From Acidimicrobiia bacterium (GTDB taxonomy: Bacteria > Actinomycetota > Acidimicrobiia > Spongiisociales > UBA5794): a DNA stretch of 14,471 nucleotides. A program made the position numbers and the translations under genes. Numbering within the stretch: the first letter of the stretch is position 1; the number at the start of each line of letters is the position of its first letter. The DNA lies in contig JAUVNV010000029.1 of assembly GCA_030599515.1 (NCBI GenBank), positions 1 through 14,471 on the forward strand, written 5' to 3'. The notes under the pieces are model-generated. The model did not search any database. It was not told the DNA's origin and saw nothing but the letters and a program-made list of their open reading frames with translations. This document shows, one piece after another, positions 1-7,186 of this stretch.

Positions 1-98
1 CGAGTACCGAGTACCGAGTACCGAGTACCGAGTACCGAGTACCGAGTACCGACTACCGACTACCGACTACCGAGTACCGACTACCGACTACCGAGTAC
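1..98. repeat. Heptanucleotide tandem repeat, 14 units, cut by window edge
   Basis: Fourteen perfect 7-bp units lie head to tail. They come in two variants that differ only at the fourth base, CGAGTAC and CGACTAC. The order is seven G-type units, three C-type, one G-type, two C-type and one G-type, and the array ends at base 98. It starts at the window edge, so the true copy number is unknown. The units have no unique spacers, so this is not CRISPR. Translated in any frame it gives a 7-residue repeating peptide, which I regard as spurious coding. It lies upstream of the GNAT gene; bases 99-215 after it hold only a GC-rich stretch with GCGAGCGCAGCGAGC and no recognisable gene or promoter. Confidence 0.95.
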
Positions 99-215
99 GG
101 CGAGCGCAGCGAGCCCGGGTTTCGCAGGATCGTTGGAGAACAGCACGCCTCGACTGAGCGGTCGGATCCGATACCTGCTCCACGCGTTGCTCCGAGTTCG
201 GACCATGATGGCTTC

Positions 216-755
216 ATGCTCCCGAACGACCCCATGAACATCTTCGCACGCCACGCATCGGTCGACGACATCCCCGAGGTCGTGCGCATGTACCGAGAGC
301 TCGCAGCAGAGCAGTCTGCGATCCGCTCGATCTGGCCGTTTGCCGACGGCCTGGCCCAACCGATCCAGGACACGTTGTCGCTTCTCCTGGATCGAAACGA
401 CGCGATCGTGATCATCGGCGAGATCGACGGTGTGCCCGCCGGGTTCCTCGTCGCCGTCGAGGAACCGCTTCTGAAGCCGGTTCCTGATCGTCGCATCGGT
501 GTCGTGCAGATCATCTTCACCAATCATGAGGCAAGGGGGGTCGGCGTTGGCGCCGCCATGCTCGATCTCGCGATGGAGCATCTCGAACGCCGTGGGATCG
601 ACTTGTTCGATGCTCGCGTGAGCCCCGGGCACCGGTTGGCGAAGAACTTCTTCGAATCGAATGGATTCAAGGCACGATCGATCACCATGCACCGCTCGGA
701 CGCCCCATCCGACTTCGCACGGGAACCCGATGACGTCTCATCGGGGCCGAGATGA
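216..755 (+). CDS. GNAT-family N-acetyltransferase
   Basis: This encodes a 179-residue protein of the GCN5-related acetyltransferase fold, which transfers acetyl from acetyl-CoA to an amine. The substrate cannot be told from sequence. The acetyl-CoA binding motif A is visible as RGVGVGAAML (residues 107-116), following the predicted strand VVQIIF. A motif B-like stretch with FFESNGF (145-151) follows. The N-terminal ARHASVDDIPEVVRMY is typical of the first strand and helix of the fold. The start is uncertain: ATG 216 is the longest choice, and ATG 234 would give MNIFARHAS, an equally natural N-terminus. Neither has a clear Shine-Dalgarno sequence. The stop overlaps the start of the HAD gene (ATGA), so the two are probably co-translated. 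The last 15 or so residues are polar and probably disordered. Confidence 0.85.
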   Translation: MLPNDPMNIFARHASVDDIPEVVRMYRELAAEQSAIRSIWPFADGLAQPIQDTLSLLLDRNDAIVIIGEIDGVPAGFLVAVEEPLLKPVPDRRIGVVQIIFTNHEARGVGVGAAMLDLAMEHLERRGIDLFDARVSPGHRLAKNFFESNGFKARSITMHRSDAPSDFAREPDDVSSGPR

Positions 756-1564
756 CTGGCACCCTCTCGGACGGTTCGCACAAGACATTCGTATTCGATC
801 TGGATGGTGTCGTCTACCTCGATAGGAGCGGAGTCCCGGGCGCAGGCGAAGCGCTCACGGCTCTTCGGCATGCCGGACATCAGATCCTGTTCGCCACCAA
901 CAACTCGGTTCGCGCCGTGGAAACGGTGGCCGGGAACATCGCCCGCCGGACCGGTTTCGTTCCGGAGCCGGGATCGATTGTCACATCCGGGCTCGCCGCT
1001 GCGAACCTGCTTCGGGACAGCAACGAGACGTGCCTGGTGCTCGGCTCCGACGAACTCGGTGCAACACTCTCAGGGGCCGGAATCGAACTCACGACCGATC
1101 CCGCCAACGCGACCGCAGTGGTCGTAGGACTTGACCTCGGTCTCTCATACGAGCGATTGACGCGAGCTGTCGTCGCCATCGGGGGAGGGGCTCGGTTCGT
1201 GGCAACGAATGATGATGCAACCTACCCGATGCCGAACGCTCGGTATCCGGGAGCAGGGTCGATCGTAGCTGCCGTGGAGCGGGCGACGGGGACGACACCG
1301 ATCGTGTGCGGCAAGCCGAATCGGCCGATGCGTGACCTCGTCGAGCGGAAGATCGAGAATCCCGAGGTCTGGATGGTCGGGGATCGCCCCGAGACCGACC
1401 TCGCCCTGGCAGCGGATGCCGGGTGGGGGAAGATCCTCGTGCTCAGCGGTGTCACCGACCATCACGACCCATTGCCGCCGGAACTACGACCGGATTACAT
1501 CATCGCCACGATCGCGCACCTGCCAGAACTCATGTCACTCGAAGCATCCGAGAACCGGGGATAA
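752..1564 (+). CDS. HAD-superfamily phosphatase, type IIA (NagD / p-nitrophenylphosphatase-like)
   Basis: This is a 270-residue haloacid-dehalogenase phosphatase. Motif I is FDLDGVVY with nucleophile D16 and acid D18. Motif II is FATNNS (47-52). Motif III is GKPN with K188, and motif IV is VGDRPETD with D211 and D216. The cap domain lies between motifs II and III, which is the subclass IIA layout of NagD and AraL-like phosphatases. These act on sugar phosphates, nucleotide monophosphates or glycerol phosphate; the real substrate here is unknown. The ATG overlaps the upstream GNAT stop. A HAD phosphatase of this type stands at the same place before tlyA in M. tuberculosis (Rv1692, from memory), so the pairing is conserved and not chance. 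It is presumably a cytosolic metabolite phosphatase. Confidence 0.92.
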   Translation: MTGTLSDGSHKTFVFDLDGVVYLDRSGVPGAGEALTALRHAGHQILFATNNSVRAVETVAGNIARRTGFVPEPGSIVTSGLAAANLLRDSNETCLVLGSDELGATLSGAGIELTTDPANATAVVVGLDLGLSYERLTRAVVAIGGGARFVATNDDATYPMPNARYPGAGSIVAAVERATGTTPIVCGKPNRPMRDLVERKIENPEVWMVGDRPETDLALAADAGWGKILVLSGVTDHHDPLPPELRPDYIIATIAHLPELMSLEASENRG

Positions 1565-1571
1565 TGTGTCC

Positions 1572-1748
1572 ATGGTGCAGAACGCGAACGAATCCGTCCC
1601 AGACCCCGACGCCGATCTCGACAGCCTGGAGGCCGATCTCGAGCAGTCGGAACCGGCCGAAGCTCCCGAGAAGGCCGAAGAGATCGCTCGCATGCTCGGG
1701 GACGCCCTCGACAGTGTCGACGGCGGTGCCGGGAGCGTCACACCCTGA
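1572..1748 (+). CDS. Small acidic conserved-position protein of unknown function (58 aa)
   Basis: I do not recognise a family. The product is 58 residues with 16 Asp/Glu and only two basic residues. An Asp-rich stretch with an acidic period (DPDADLDSLEADLE, 11-24) leads into a probable short helix, EKAEEIARMLGDALDSV (33-49). There is no membrane segment or signal peptide. ATG 1572 is preceded by GGGGA about 10 bases upstream; GTG 1566 in the same frame is an alternative. Its stop overlaps the proposed CTG start of tlyA, so it looks like part of the operon. M. tuberculosis also has a tiny ORF (Rv1693) between its HAD gene and tlyA, by memory, which supports a real gene. The role is unknown; a protein partner of a neighbour is only a guess. 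Confidence 0.7.
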   Translation: MVQNANESVPDPDADLDSLEADLEQSEPAEAPEKAEEIARMLGDALDSVDGGAGSVTP

Positions 1749-2536
1749 CCAGGAGGCGCCTCGACACCGAGTTGGTCCGACGCAAGCTCGTGCAGTCACG
1801 CGCTGAAGCACGGCGCGTGATTGAAGCCGGTCTCGTGAGAGTTCGAGACAACCCGTCTCCGAAGCCGTCGACGCTCGTTGCTCCCGAGGAGCCGGTTTCG
1901 GTCGACGGACCGCCCGCCCGCTTCGTGAGCCGTGCCGGAGCGAAGCTCGAAGGAGCCCTTGAGGTATTCAAGGTCCCCATTGCCGGAAGAAGGGCGATCG
2001 ACGTGGGTGCCTCCACGGGTGGGTTCACCGATTGTCTGCTGCAGAGAGGAGTGGCCGAGGTCGTGGGAGTCGACGTGGGATACGGCCAGATGCACAACCG
2101 GATCCGGATCGACGAGCGCGTAACCCTTGTCGAGCGCACGAACATCCGACACGCGGACCCAACGGATCTCGGTGCTCCGTTCGACCTCGTCGTAGTCGAT
2201 CTGTCCTTCATCTCACTTGCACTCGTGGCCCCGCAACTCGCGTCCCTCGGCTCATCCACGTCGGACTGGATTCTCCTCGTGAAACCGCAGTTCGAGGTGG
2301 GGAAGGATCTCGTCGGGAAGGGCGGCATCGTGCGAGATCCAGAGGCACACGTGCTCGCCATCGAGCAAGCGTCGAACGCTCTCGCTTCGAGCGGTATCGG
2401 CGTGGTCGGCCTCGTCGTCTCTCCGATCACCGGAACGGAGGGGAATCGCGAGTTCCTCATCCACGGCAGGATCGCGGAACGGACGGTCGATGGGGGTACC
2501 GTACGAGCGATCGTCCTCGAGGAGAGCCAACCGTGA
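1745..2536 (+). CDS. tlyA: TlyA-type rRNA 2'-O-methyltransferase (S4 + SAM-methyltransferase)
   Basis: TlyA methylates ribose 2'-OH groups of 16S and 23S rRNA (C1409 and C1920 in mycobacteria) and is needed for capreomycin sensitivity there. An N-terminal S4 RNA-binding domain is followed by the linker hallmark SRAGAKL and a Rossmann methyltransferase with DVGASTGGFTDCLL (86-99), DLSFIS (152-157) and KPQFE (180-184). Numbered from CTG 1745, K67, D152, K180 and E236 line up with the K69-D154-K182-E238 set of the M. tuberculosis enzyme at a constant offset of two. This start is chosen because RRRLDTELVRRKLVQSR matches the family N-terminus. The standard start TTG 1772 would cut off the first S4 helix. 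CTG overlaps the previous stop and has GGGAG nine bases upstream. Length 263 aa is normal. Confidence 0.93.
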   Translation: MTRRRLDTELVRRKLVQSRAEARRVIEAGLVRVRDNPSPKPSTLVAPEEPVSVDGPPARFVSRAGAKLEGALEVFKVPIAGRRAIDVGASTGGFTDCLLQRGVAEVVGVDVGYGQMHNRIRIDERVTLVERTNIRHADPTDLGAPFDLVVVDLSFISLALVAPQLASLGSSTSDWILLVKPQFEVGKDLVGKGGIVRDPEAHVLAIEQASNALASSGIGVVGLVVSPITGTEGNREFLIHGRIAERTVDGGTVRAIVLEESQP

Positions 2537-3330
2537 AGCGCATCGCCATCGTCGTCCACGAAGAAAAGCCGCACGCAGCCGACGCGGCGAGAGTCCTTGT
2601 CGCGGCGTGTCACAGGCGCGACGTTGAAGCCGTCACCATGAACGGCGACATCCTTCCGTCAGAAGTCGAAGCGGTGATCGGTGTCGGAGGCGACGGAACC
2701 GTGTTGAGAGCAGGACGTCTGGCGCTGAGTGCCGGGATTCCCGTTGCGGGGATCAACGTCGGCCGTGTCGGGTATCTGGCTGAGTTCGCGGTCGACGAGA
2801 TCGAGGCTTTCGCCGAGGCTCTCGCACACGGAAGGCTTCGCGTGTTCCCCGTCATGACGGTCAGCGTCGAGGGTTCGGGCTTCACTGCGACCGGGATCAA
2901 CGACGTCGTCATCGAGAAGGTCGTGAGTGAGCGGATCATCGAGATCAGCGTTGCGATCAACGGCCGGCGGTTCGCGGAGTACCGCACCGACGGAATGATC
3001 ATCGCGACTCCGATCGGTTCTACCGCGTACTCGCTGTCAGCAGGAGGACCCGTTGTCGACCCCGAGGTTGAGGCTCTCGTCCTCACACCTATCGCTCCTC
3101 ACAGCCTGCTGTCGCGAAGCATCGTCGTGTCCCCGGATGCCGAGATCACGGTGACCCTCGAGATCGACCGACCTGCACGGGTGAACGTCGACGGACGAGA
3201 GACGGCGACCGTCGATCCGGGTGAGAGCGTCGTCGTGTCCCGTGGTTCTCAGGCCGCCAGATTCATGACGCTCGACACGCACCCGTTCCCGCAGGCCGTA
3301 CGACACCAGTTCGGCCTCGCACATGCTTGA
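2533..3330 (+). CDS. nadK: NAD kinase
   Basis: NAD kinase phosphorylates NAD to NADP with ATP or polyphosphate; it is the only route to NADP and is usually essential. The 265-residue protein has the diacylglycerol-kinase-like GGDGT motif (52-56, catalytic D54), NVGRVGYLAEF (75-85), NDVVIEK (123-129), and the long family signature TDGMIIATPIGSTAYSLSAGG (in two parts, residues 152-172). The C-terminal beta domain carries RPARVNVDG. The GTG start overlaps the tlyA stop as GTGA, and its own stop lies inside the start of recN, so tlyA, nadK and recN should be translated as a unit. An open frame runs far upstream inside tlyA in this frame, but that part is a shadow. Order tlyA-nadK-recN is widespread in Gram-positive bacteria. 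Confidence 0.96.
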   Translation: MKRIAIVVHEEKPHAADAARVLVAACHRRDVEAVTMNGDILPSEVEAVIGVGGDGTVLRAGRLALSAGIPVAGINVGRVGYLAEFAVDEIEAFAEALAHGRLRVFPVMTVSVEGSGFTATGINDVVIEKVVSERIIEISVAINGRRFAEYRTDGMIIATPIGSTAYSLSAGGPVVDPEVEALVLTPIAPHSLLSRSIVVSPDAEITVTLEIDRPARVNVDGRETATVDPGESVVVSRGSQAARFMTLDTHPFPQAVRHQFGLAHA

Positions 3331-4933
3331 CGAGTTGTCCGTCCGCAATCTCGGTCTGATTCCGAGCGCGCACCTCGAACCGGGACCGGGTCTCGTAGTG
3401 ATCACGGGAGAGACGGGGACGGGGAAGACCCTGCTCCTCGGTGCCCTGCGATTGCTGCGGGGTGAGCAGGCACGCAAGGATCAGATCGGTCCGAACGGGG
3501 ACGAGACCACCGTCGAGGCGCGATTCGTCGAGGGCGATGAAGAACACGTCCTTGGTCGCAGAGTGAATCGCCGGCGTTCGCGGGCTTCGATCGATGGATC
3601 GATGGCGACAGCAGGGAACCTGGCGGAAGCGCTGGGTGGCGTACTGGACGTCGTCGGGCAGCACGATCGAACCCTGCTCAGTGAGCCGAGAGCTGTTCGG
3701 CATCTCCTCGACGGAGCCATGGCCGAGACAGGGAGAGATGCTCTAGCCCGGTACGGAGCAGCATGGCAGACGCTGGTCGATACGGAGAAACAAGCTGCTG
3801 CTCTCGGGGGAGACCATCGCGCCCTCGAGCGAGAGCTCGACATGGTTCGTTTCCAGAGGGATGAGATTGCCGCCGCGGGCTTCATGCCGGGGGAAGACGA
3901 AGAGATGGAGGAACGGGACTCGCGTCTCCGGAACTCCGAGGAACTCAGGGAACGTCTCGCGGCGGTGCAGGACGCTGCAGGGGAGGGTGGGGCATCCTCC
4001 GCTCTCGAGAGCGCCGATCGAGAGCTCCGTGCGGCTTCCCGCACCGCTCCGTCGCTCACCCCGCTCGCTGATCTGAGCGGACAACTCAACGAACTGCTCT
4101 CTGAGTTCAACGCCGAGATCGCTCGGGTGAGCGCCGACCTCGGTCATGATCCCGAGGATCTGGAACGGGTCGAGCAGCGCCTCGCCTTGCTCGGCGATCT
4201 GAAGCGCAAGTACGGCGACGATCTGAACGCTGTTCTCATATTCGAGACACGGGCGACAGAGCGAGCAGAGGAGCTGGAAGACCTCCTCGATCGATCGGGC
4301 GAGATCGCCCGCGCTCTTGCGGCGGCTCGTGCCGACGTGGGCGAAGCAGCGGGAGAGCTGAGACGGCAGCGCAGAGAGACCGGCGAGCGCATCTCGGCGA
4401 ACACGATCGAGCATCTTCAGGATCTCGGATTCACCGATCCGTACGTTGCGTTCCGGGTCACGGAACGCGATCCCGGCCCGGAGGGAGCGGATCAGGTGAT
4501 TCTCGAATTCTCGTCGGACCGGGGGCTGGTTCCCGGCCCGGTGTCCAAGATCGCATCCGGCGGCGAATTGAGTCGACTCATCCTCGCCCTCAGGCTCGCT
4601 TCGGGAACATCCGATGCGTCGATCATCGCGTTCGACGAGATCGACGCCGGGACTGGAGGAGCGACGGCGCTCGCGATGGGGGTGAAGCTGAAGCATCTCG
4701 CCCTGGGACGACAGGTGTTCTGCGTGACGCATCTTCCGCAGGTGGCTGCTTTCGCGGAGTCTCACTTCGTCGTTCGCAGGGAGGGCAACACGGCAACGGT
4801 CTCCGAACTGGACGGCGACGAGCGGCTGGAGGAGTTGTCCCGGATGCTCGCGGGACTCCCCGACAGTGAACGGGGGCGGGAACACGCCGCCGAGCTCTTG
4901 ACGATCGCTCAGCGCTCTCCCACAGCGTCGTGA
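3323..4933 (+). CDS. recN: DNA repair protein RecN (SMC-like ATPase)
   Basis: RecN is a cytosolic, nucleoid-associated SMC-like ATPase that acts early in double-strand-break repair. In the 536 residues the Walker A site GETGTGKT is at 29-36, and VVGQHDRTLLSEP (110-122) is the usual RecN Q-loop region. A coiled-coil stretch rich in Glu, Arg and Ala covers about 140-360, broken by RLALLGDLKRKYG (286-298), which is characteristic of RecN. The ABC signature ASGGELSR is at 411-418, Walker B IIAFDEID at 434-441 and the H-loop region THLPQVAAFA near 469. Both ATPase halves are present, so the gene is intact; it is slightly shorter than the 550-570 residues common in the family. It overlaps nadK by 8 bases. 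In mycobacteria two further genes lie between recN and pyrG; here they are absent. Confidence 0.96.
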   Translation: MLDELSVRNLGLIPSAHLEPGPGLVVITGETGTGKTLLLGALRLLRGEQARKDQIGPNGDETTVEARFVEGDEEHVLGRRVNRRRSRASIDGSMATAGNLAEALGGVLDVVGQHDRTLLSEPRAVRHLLDGAMAETGRDALARYGAAWQTLVDTEKQAAALGGDHRALERELDMVRFQRDEIAAAGFMPGEDEEMEERDSRLRNSEELRERLAAVQDAAGEGGASSALESADRELRAASRTAPSLTPLADLSGQLNELLSEFNAEIARVSADLGHDPEDLERVEQRLALLGDLKRKYGDDLNAVLIFETRATERAEELEDLLDRSGEIARALAAARADVGEAAGELRRQRRETGERISANTIEHLQDLGFTDPYVAFRVTERDPGPEGADQVILEFSSDRGLVPGPVSKIASGGELSRLILALRLASGTSDASIIAFDEIDAGTGGATALAMGVKLKHLALGRQVFCVTHLPQVAAFAESHFVVRREGNTATVSELDGDERLEELSRMLAGLPDSERGREHAAELLTIAQRSPTAS

Positions 4934-4966
4934 AGGGCGGTTCCACGCTCAGCGGGACGCGTCCGG

Positions 4967-4972
4967 TATGCT
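4967..4972 (+). promoter_or_regulatory. pyrG: Possible -10 element upstream of pyrG
   Basis: TATGCT matches the TANNNT -10 consensus and sits 26 bases before GTG 4999, in the only gap (65 bases) between recN and pyrG. No convincing -35 is present; TTCCAC at 4941 is 20 bases upstream. The same hexamer precedes ispH. A transcription start near 4979 would leave a 20-base leader holding the ribosome site. Confidence 0.35.
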
Positions 4973-4985
4973 GGCGGCCTTCCGA

Positions 4986-4992
4986 GGTGGAG
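4986..4992 (+). promoter_or_regulatory. pyrG: Ribosome binding site that sets the pyrG start
   Basis: GGTGGAG ends six bases before GTG 4999. It decides between this start and GTG 4930, which overlaps the recN stop but would add 23 residues unlike any CTP synthase N-terminus I know. Confidence 0.65.
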
Positions 4993-4998
4993 CGCAGC

Positions 4999-6654
4999 GT
5001 GACCAAGCACGTATTTGTCACCGGTGGGGTGACCTCAAGTCTGGGCAAGGGCATCACATCCGCATCTCTCGGGAGGCTCCTCGAAGCACGCGGACTTAGC
5101 GTGACTCTCCAGAAGCTCGACCCGTACATCAACGTCGACCCCGGCACGATGAACCCATTCGAGCACGGCGAGGTCTTCGTTACCGATGACGGCGGGGAGA
5201 CCGATCTCGACCTCGGCCACTATGAGCGGTACACCGGCGTCCACCTCAGACGCGACTCCAACGTAACGACCGGTTCCATCTATCAGTCGGTGATCCGCAA
5301 GGAGCGGCGCGGCGACTATCTCGGAGCGACCGTTCAGGTGATTCCTCACATCACCAACGAGATCAAGTCCCGTATCCGCAAACTGGGTCGGAGCGACGAT
5401 GTCGACGTCGTCATCACCGAAGTTGGAGGAACGGTCGGCGACATCGAAAGCCTTCCGTTTCTGGAGGCCATCCGGCAGATTCGAAAGGACGTCGGAGCTG
5501 CGAACACGTGCTACATCCACGTGACACTGGTGCCGTACCTCGCGACGAGCGACGAGTTGAAGACGAAGCCAACTCAGCACAGCGTGGCCGAACTTCGTTC
5601 GCGCGGCATCCTCCCTGAAGTGATCGTCGTGCGGTCGGATCGACCGATCGAGGATCCGGCTCGGCGCAAGATCAGCCTCTTCTGCGACGTTGAACCCGAT
5701 GCCGTGATCAACATGGTCGACGTGCCGAACATCTACGGGGTGCCGTTGGCCCTCAACGAGGCGGGCCTCGACTCGGTTGTCTGTCGTGAGCTCGGGCTTG
5801 AGACCGAAGCACCGGACCTCGAGGCATGGCGCACGATGGTGGAGCGCATGGAGAGTGCAGCCGAGCCGGTCACCATCGGACTCGTGGGTAAGTACGTCGA
5901 GCTTCCCGATGCATATCTCTCCGTCGTCGAGTCCCTGCGCCACTCTGCTGCGGTGAACGGCGCCAAGGTTGAGATCCGCTGGATTCCGGCAGAGGAGGTC
6001 GACGGCCTTCTCGCATCGACCCATCTCGACGGCCTTGATGGAATTCTCGTCCCCGGCGGATTCGGGATTCGCGGCATCGAGGGCAAGATCGAAGCGATCC
6101 GGCACGCTCGCGAGAACGGTGTGCCGTTCCTCGGTCTCTGCCTCGGCCTGCAATGCGCGGTAATCGAGTACTCGCGCAACGTGCTCGGTCACGCAGGCGC
6201 CCACAGTTCGGAATTCGATCCCACGACCCGGCATCCCGTCATCGATCTGATGGAGGATCAGGCGGATGTCGAGGATCTCGGCGGGACGATGCGTCTCGGC
6301 ATCTACCCGGCGAAGCTGACCCCGGGCACACTGACGGAGGAGCTCTACGGGGAGTCGGTGATCTACGAGCGGCATCGACATCGGTGGGAGGTCAACAATC
6401 GATATCGGAACGAACTCGAGTCTGCCGGGCTCGTGTTCTCGGGTCTGTCTCCCGACGATCGGCTCATTGAGATCATCGAACTGCCGTCGCATCCGTTCTT
6501 CGTCGCGTCGCAGTTCCACCCGGAGTTCAAGTCGCGACCCGATGATCCCCACCCCCTGTTTACGGGTTTCATAGCGGCGGCACTCGAGCACCGGCGGGCG
6601 CAAGGAACCTCCGAGTCCGCCGTCTCTGAGGCGCCGGTCGTCACAAGCCGATGA
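4999..6654 (+). CDS. pyrG: CTP synthase (glutamine-hydrolysing)
   Basis: CTP synthase makes CTP from UTP using ATP and glutamine, the last step of pyrimidine nucleotide synthesis. The 551-residue protein begins TKHVFVTGGVTSSLGKG, holding the P-loop (around 9-18), then LDPYINVDPGTMNP, DDGGETDLDLGHYERY and GGTVGDIES of the synthase domain. The C-terminal class I glutamine amidotransferase has GGFGIRG, the nucleophile C381 in GLCLGLQ, and H507 with E509 in FHPEF. All catalytic residues are present. The GTG start is chosen because of the ribosome site and family N-terminus. The C-terminal tail of about 20 residues after the amidotransferase is low complexity. The stop is one base from the NUDIX gene, the same neighbour as in mycobacteria. 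Confidence 0.97.
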   Translation: MTKHVFVTGGVTSSLGKGITSASLGRLLEARGLSVTLQKLDPYINVDPGTMNPFEHGEVFVTDDGGETDLDLGHYERYTGVHLRRDSNVTTGSIYQSVIRKERRGDYLGATVQVIPHITNEIKSRIRKLGRSDDVDVVITEVGGTVGDIESLPFLEAIRQIRKDVGAANTCYIHVTLVPYLATSDELKTKPTQHSVAELRSRGILPEVIVVRSDRPIEDPARRKISLFCDVEPDAVINMVDVPNIYGVPLALNEAGLDSVVCRELGLETEAPDLEAWRTMVERMESAAEPVTIGLVGKYVELPDAYLSVVESLRHSAAVNGAKVEIRWIPAEEVDGLLASTHLDGLDGILVPGGFGIRGIEGKIEAIRHARENGVPFLGLCLGLQCAVIEYSRNVLGHAGAHSSEFDPTTRHPVIDLMEDQADVEDLGGTMRLGIYPAKLTPGTLTEELYGESVIYERHRHRWEVNNRYRNELESAGLVFSGLSPDDRLIEIIELPSHPFFVASQFHPEFKSRPDDPHPLFTGFIAAALEHRRAQGTSESAVSEAPVVTSR

Positions 6655-6655
6655 G

Positions 6656-7186
6656 ATGAGTGGATTCCGGACCTTGGGGTCGAGGACGATCGCTGAAGAG
6701 TCCTTCCTCAGGCTTGATCGAGCCACCGTCATGACACCGGACGGCACGGCGATCAGCCGAGTCATCGTCGCCCATCCCGGGGCCGTGGCCGTCGTTCCGA
6801 TCGTCGGTGACGACGTGATCTTGATCGAACAGCACCGGGTTCCCGTGGGCCGGCCACTTCTGGAGATCCCTGCAGGGAAGCTGGACATCCCCGGCGAGGA
6901 CCGGCGTGAGACGGCCGAACGTGAACTCGAAGAGGAGATCGGGTTCACTCCCGGGCGCCTGGAACATCTGATCGATCTTCTCACCACACCGGGATTCAGC
7001 GACGAATGCATCACGATCTACGTTGCGACCGATCTTGCTGCGGTACCGGCTCGACCGACGGGCGCGGAAGAGCATCACTCCCGGATAGTGCGCATGCGCC
7101 TCGACGAAGCCGTCATGCAAGTCCGCGCCGGTGCGATCACCGATGCCAAGACGGTGGCAGGGCTTCTCCTCGCCGCCGGGCGATGA
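6656..7186 (+). CDS. NUDIX hydrolase, ADP-ribose pyrophosphatase type
   Basis: This 176-residue enzyme is expected to split ADP-ribose (or a related nucleoside diphosphate compound) into AMP and ribose-5-phosphate, a clean-up reaction. The Nudix box runs from G74 to G96, ending RELEEEIG. It has six residues instead of five between the first Gly and Glu, a variant that occurs in ADP-ribose pyrophosphatases. The lead-in LLEIPAGKLD, the following TPGFSDE (111-117) and the C-terminal ITDAKTVAGLL (161-171) all fit the ADP-ribose pyrophosphatase subfamily rather than MutT. The ATG lies one base after the pyrG stop and the stop overlaps xerD as ATGA, so it is in the pyrG-xerD unit. The exact substrate is inferred. 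M. tuberculosis has a homologue at the same place (Rv1700, from memory). Confidence 0.9.
   Translation: MSGFRTLGSRTIAEESFLRLDRATVMTPDGTAISRVIVAHPGAVAVVPIVGDDVILIEQHRVPVGRPLLEIPAGKLDIPGEDRRETAERELEEEIGFTPGRLEHLIDLLTTPGFSDECITIYVATDLAAVPARPTGAEEHHSRIVRMRLDEAVMQVRAGAITDAKTVAGLLLAAGR

Noticed and set aside
1..98. CRISPR array
   Set aside because: Units are 7 bp and contiguous without spacers, so this is a simple tandem repeat.
205..237. Ten-codon ORF whose TGA overlaps ATG 234 of the GNAT gene, like a leader peptide
   Set aside because: No ribosome site, no regulatory codon pattern such as repeated residues and no hairpin; chance is sufficient.
53..523. Minus-strand protein ending in a repeated VVGSRYS peptide
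   Set aside because: The repeated peptide is a translation of the heptamer array, and the rest is antisense to the GNAT gene.
3743..4885. A 380-residue minus-strand open frame opposite recN
   Set aside because: It is a shadow of recN; the Walker and signature motifs on the plus strand leave no doubt about the real frame.
5035..7014. A 659-residue open frame on the minus strand opposite pyrG and NUDIX
   Set aside because: It lies antisense to two well-recognised genes and the translation resembles no family. Long antisense frames are common in high-GC DNA.
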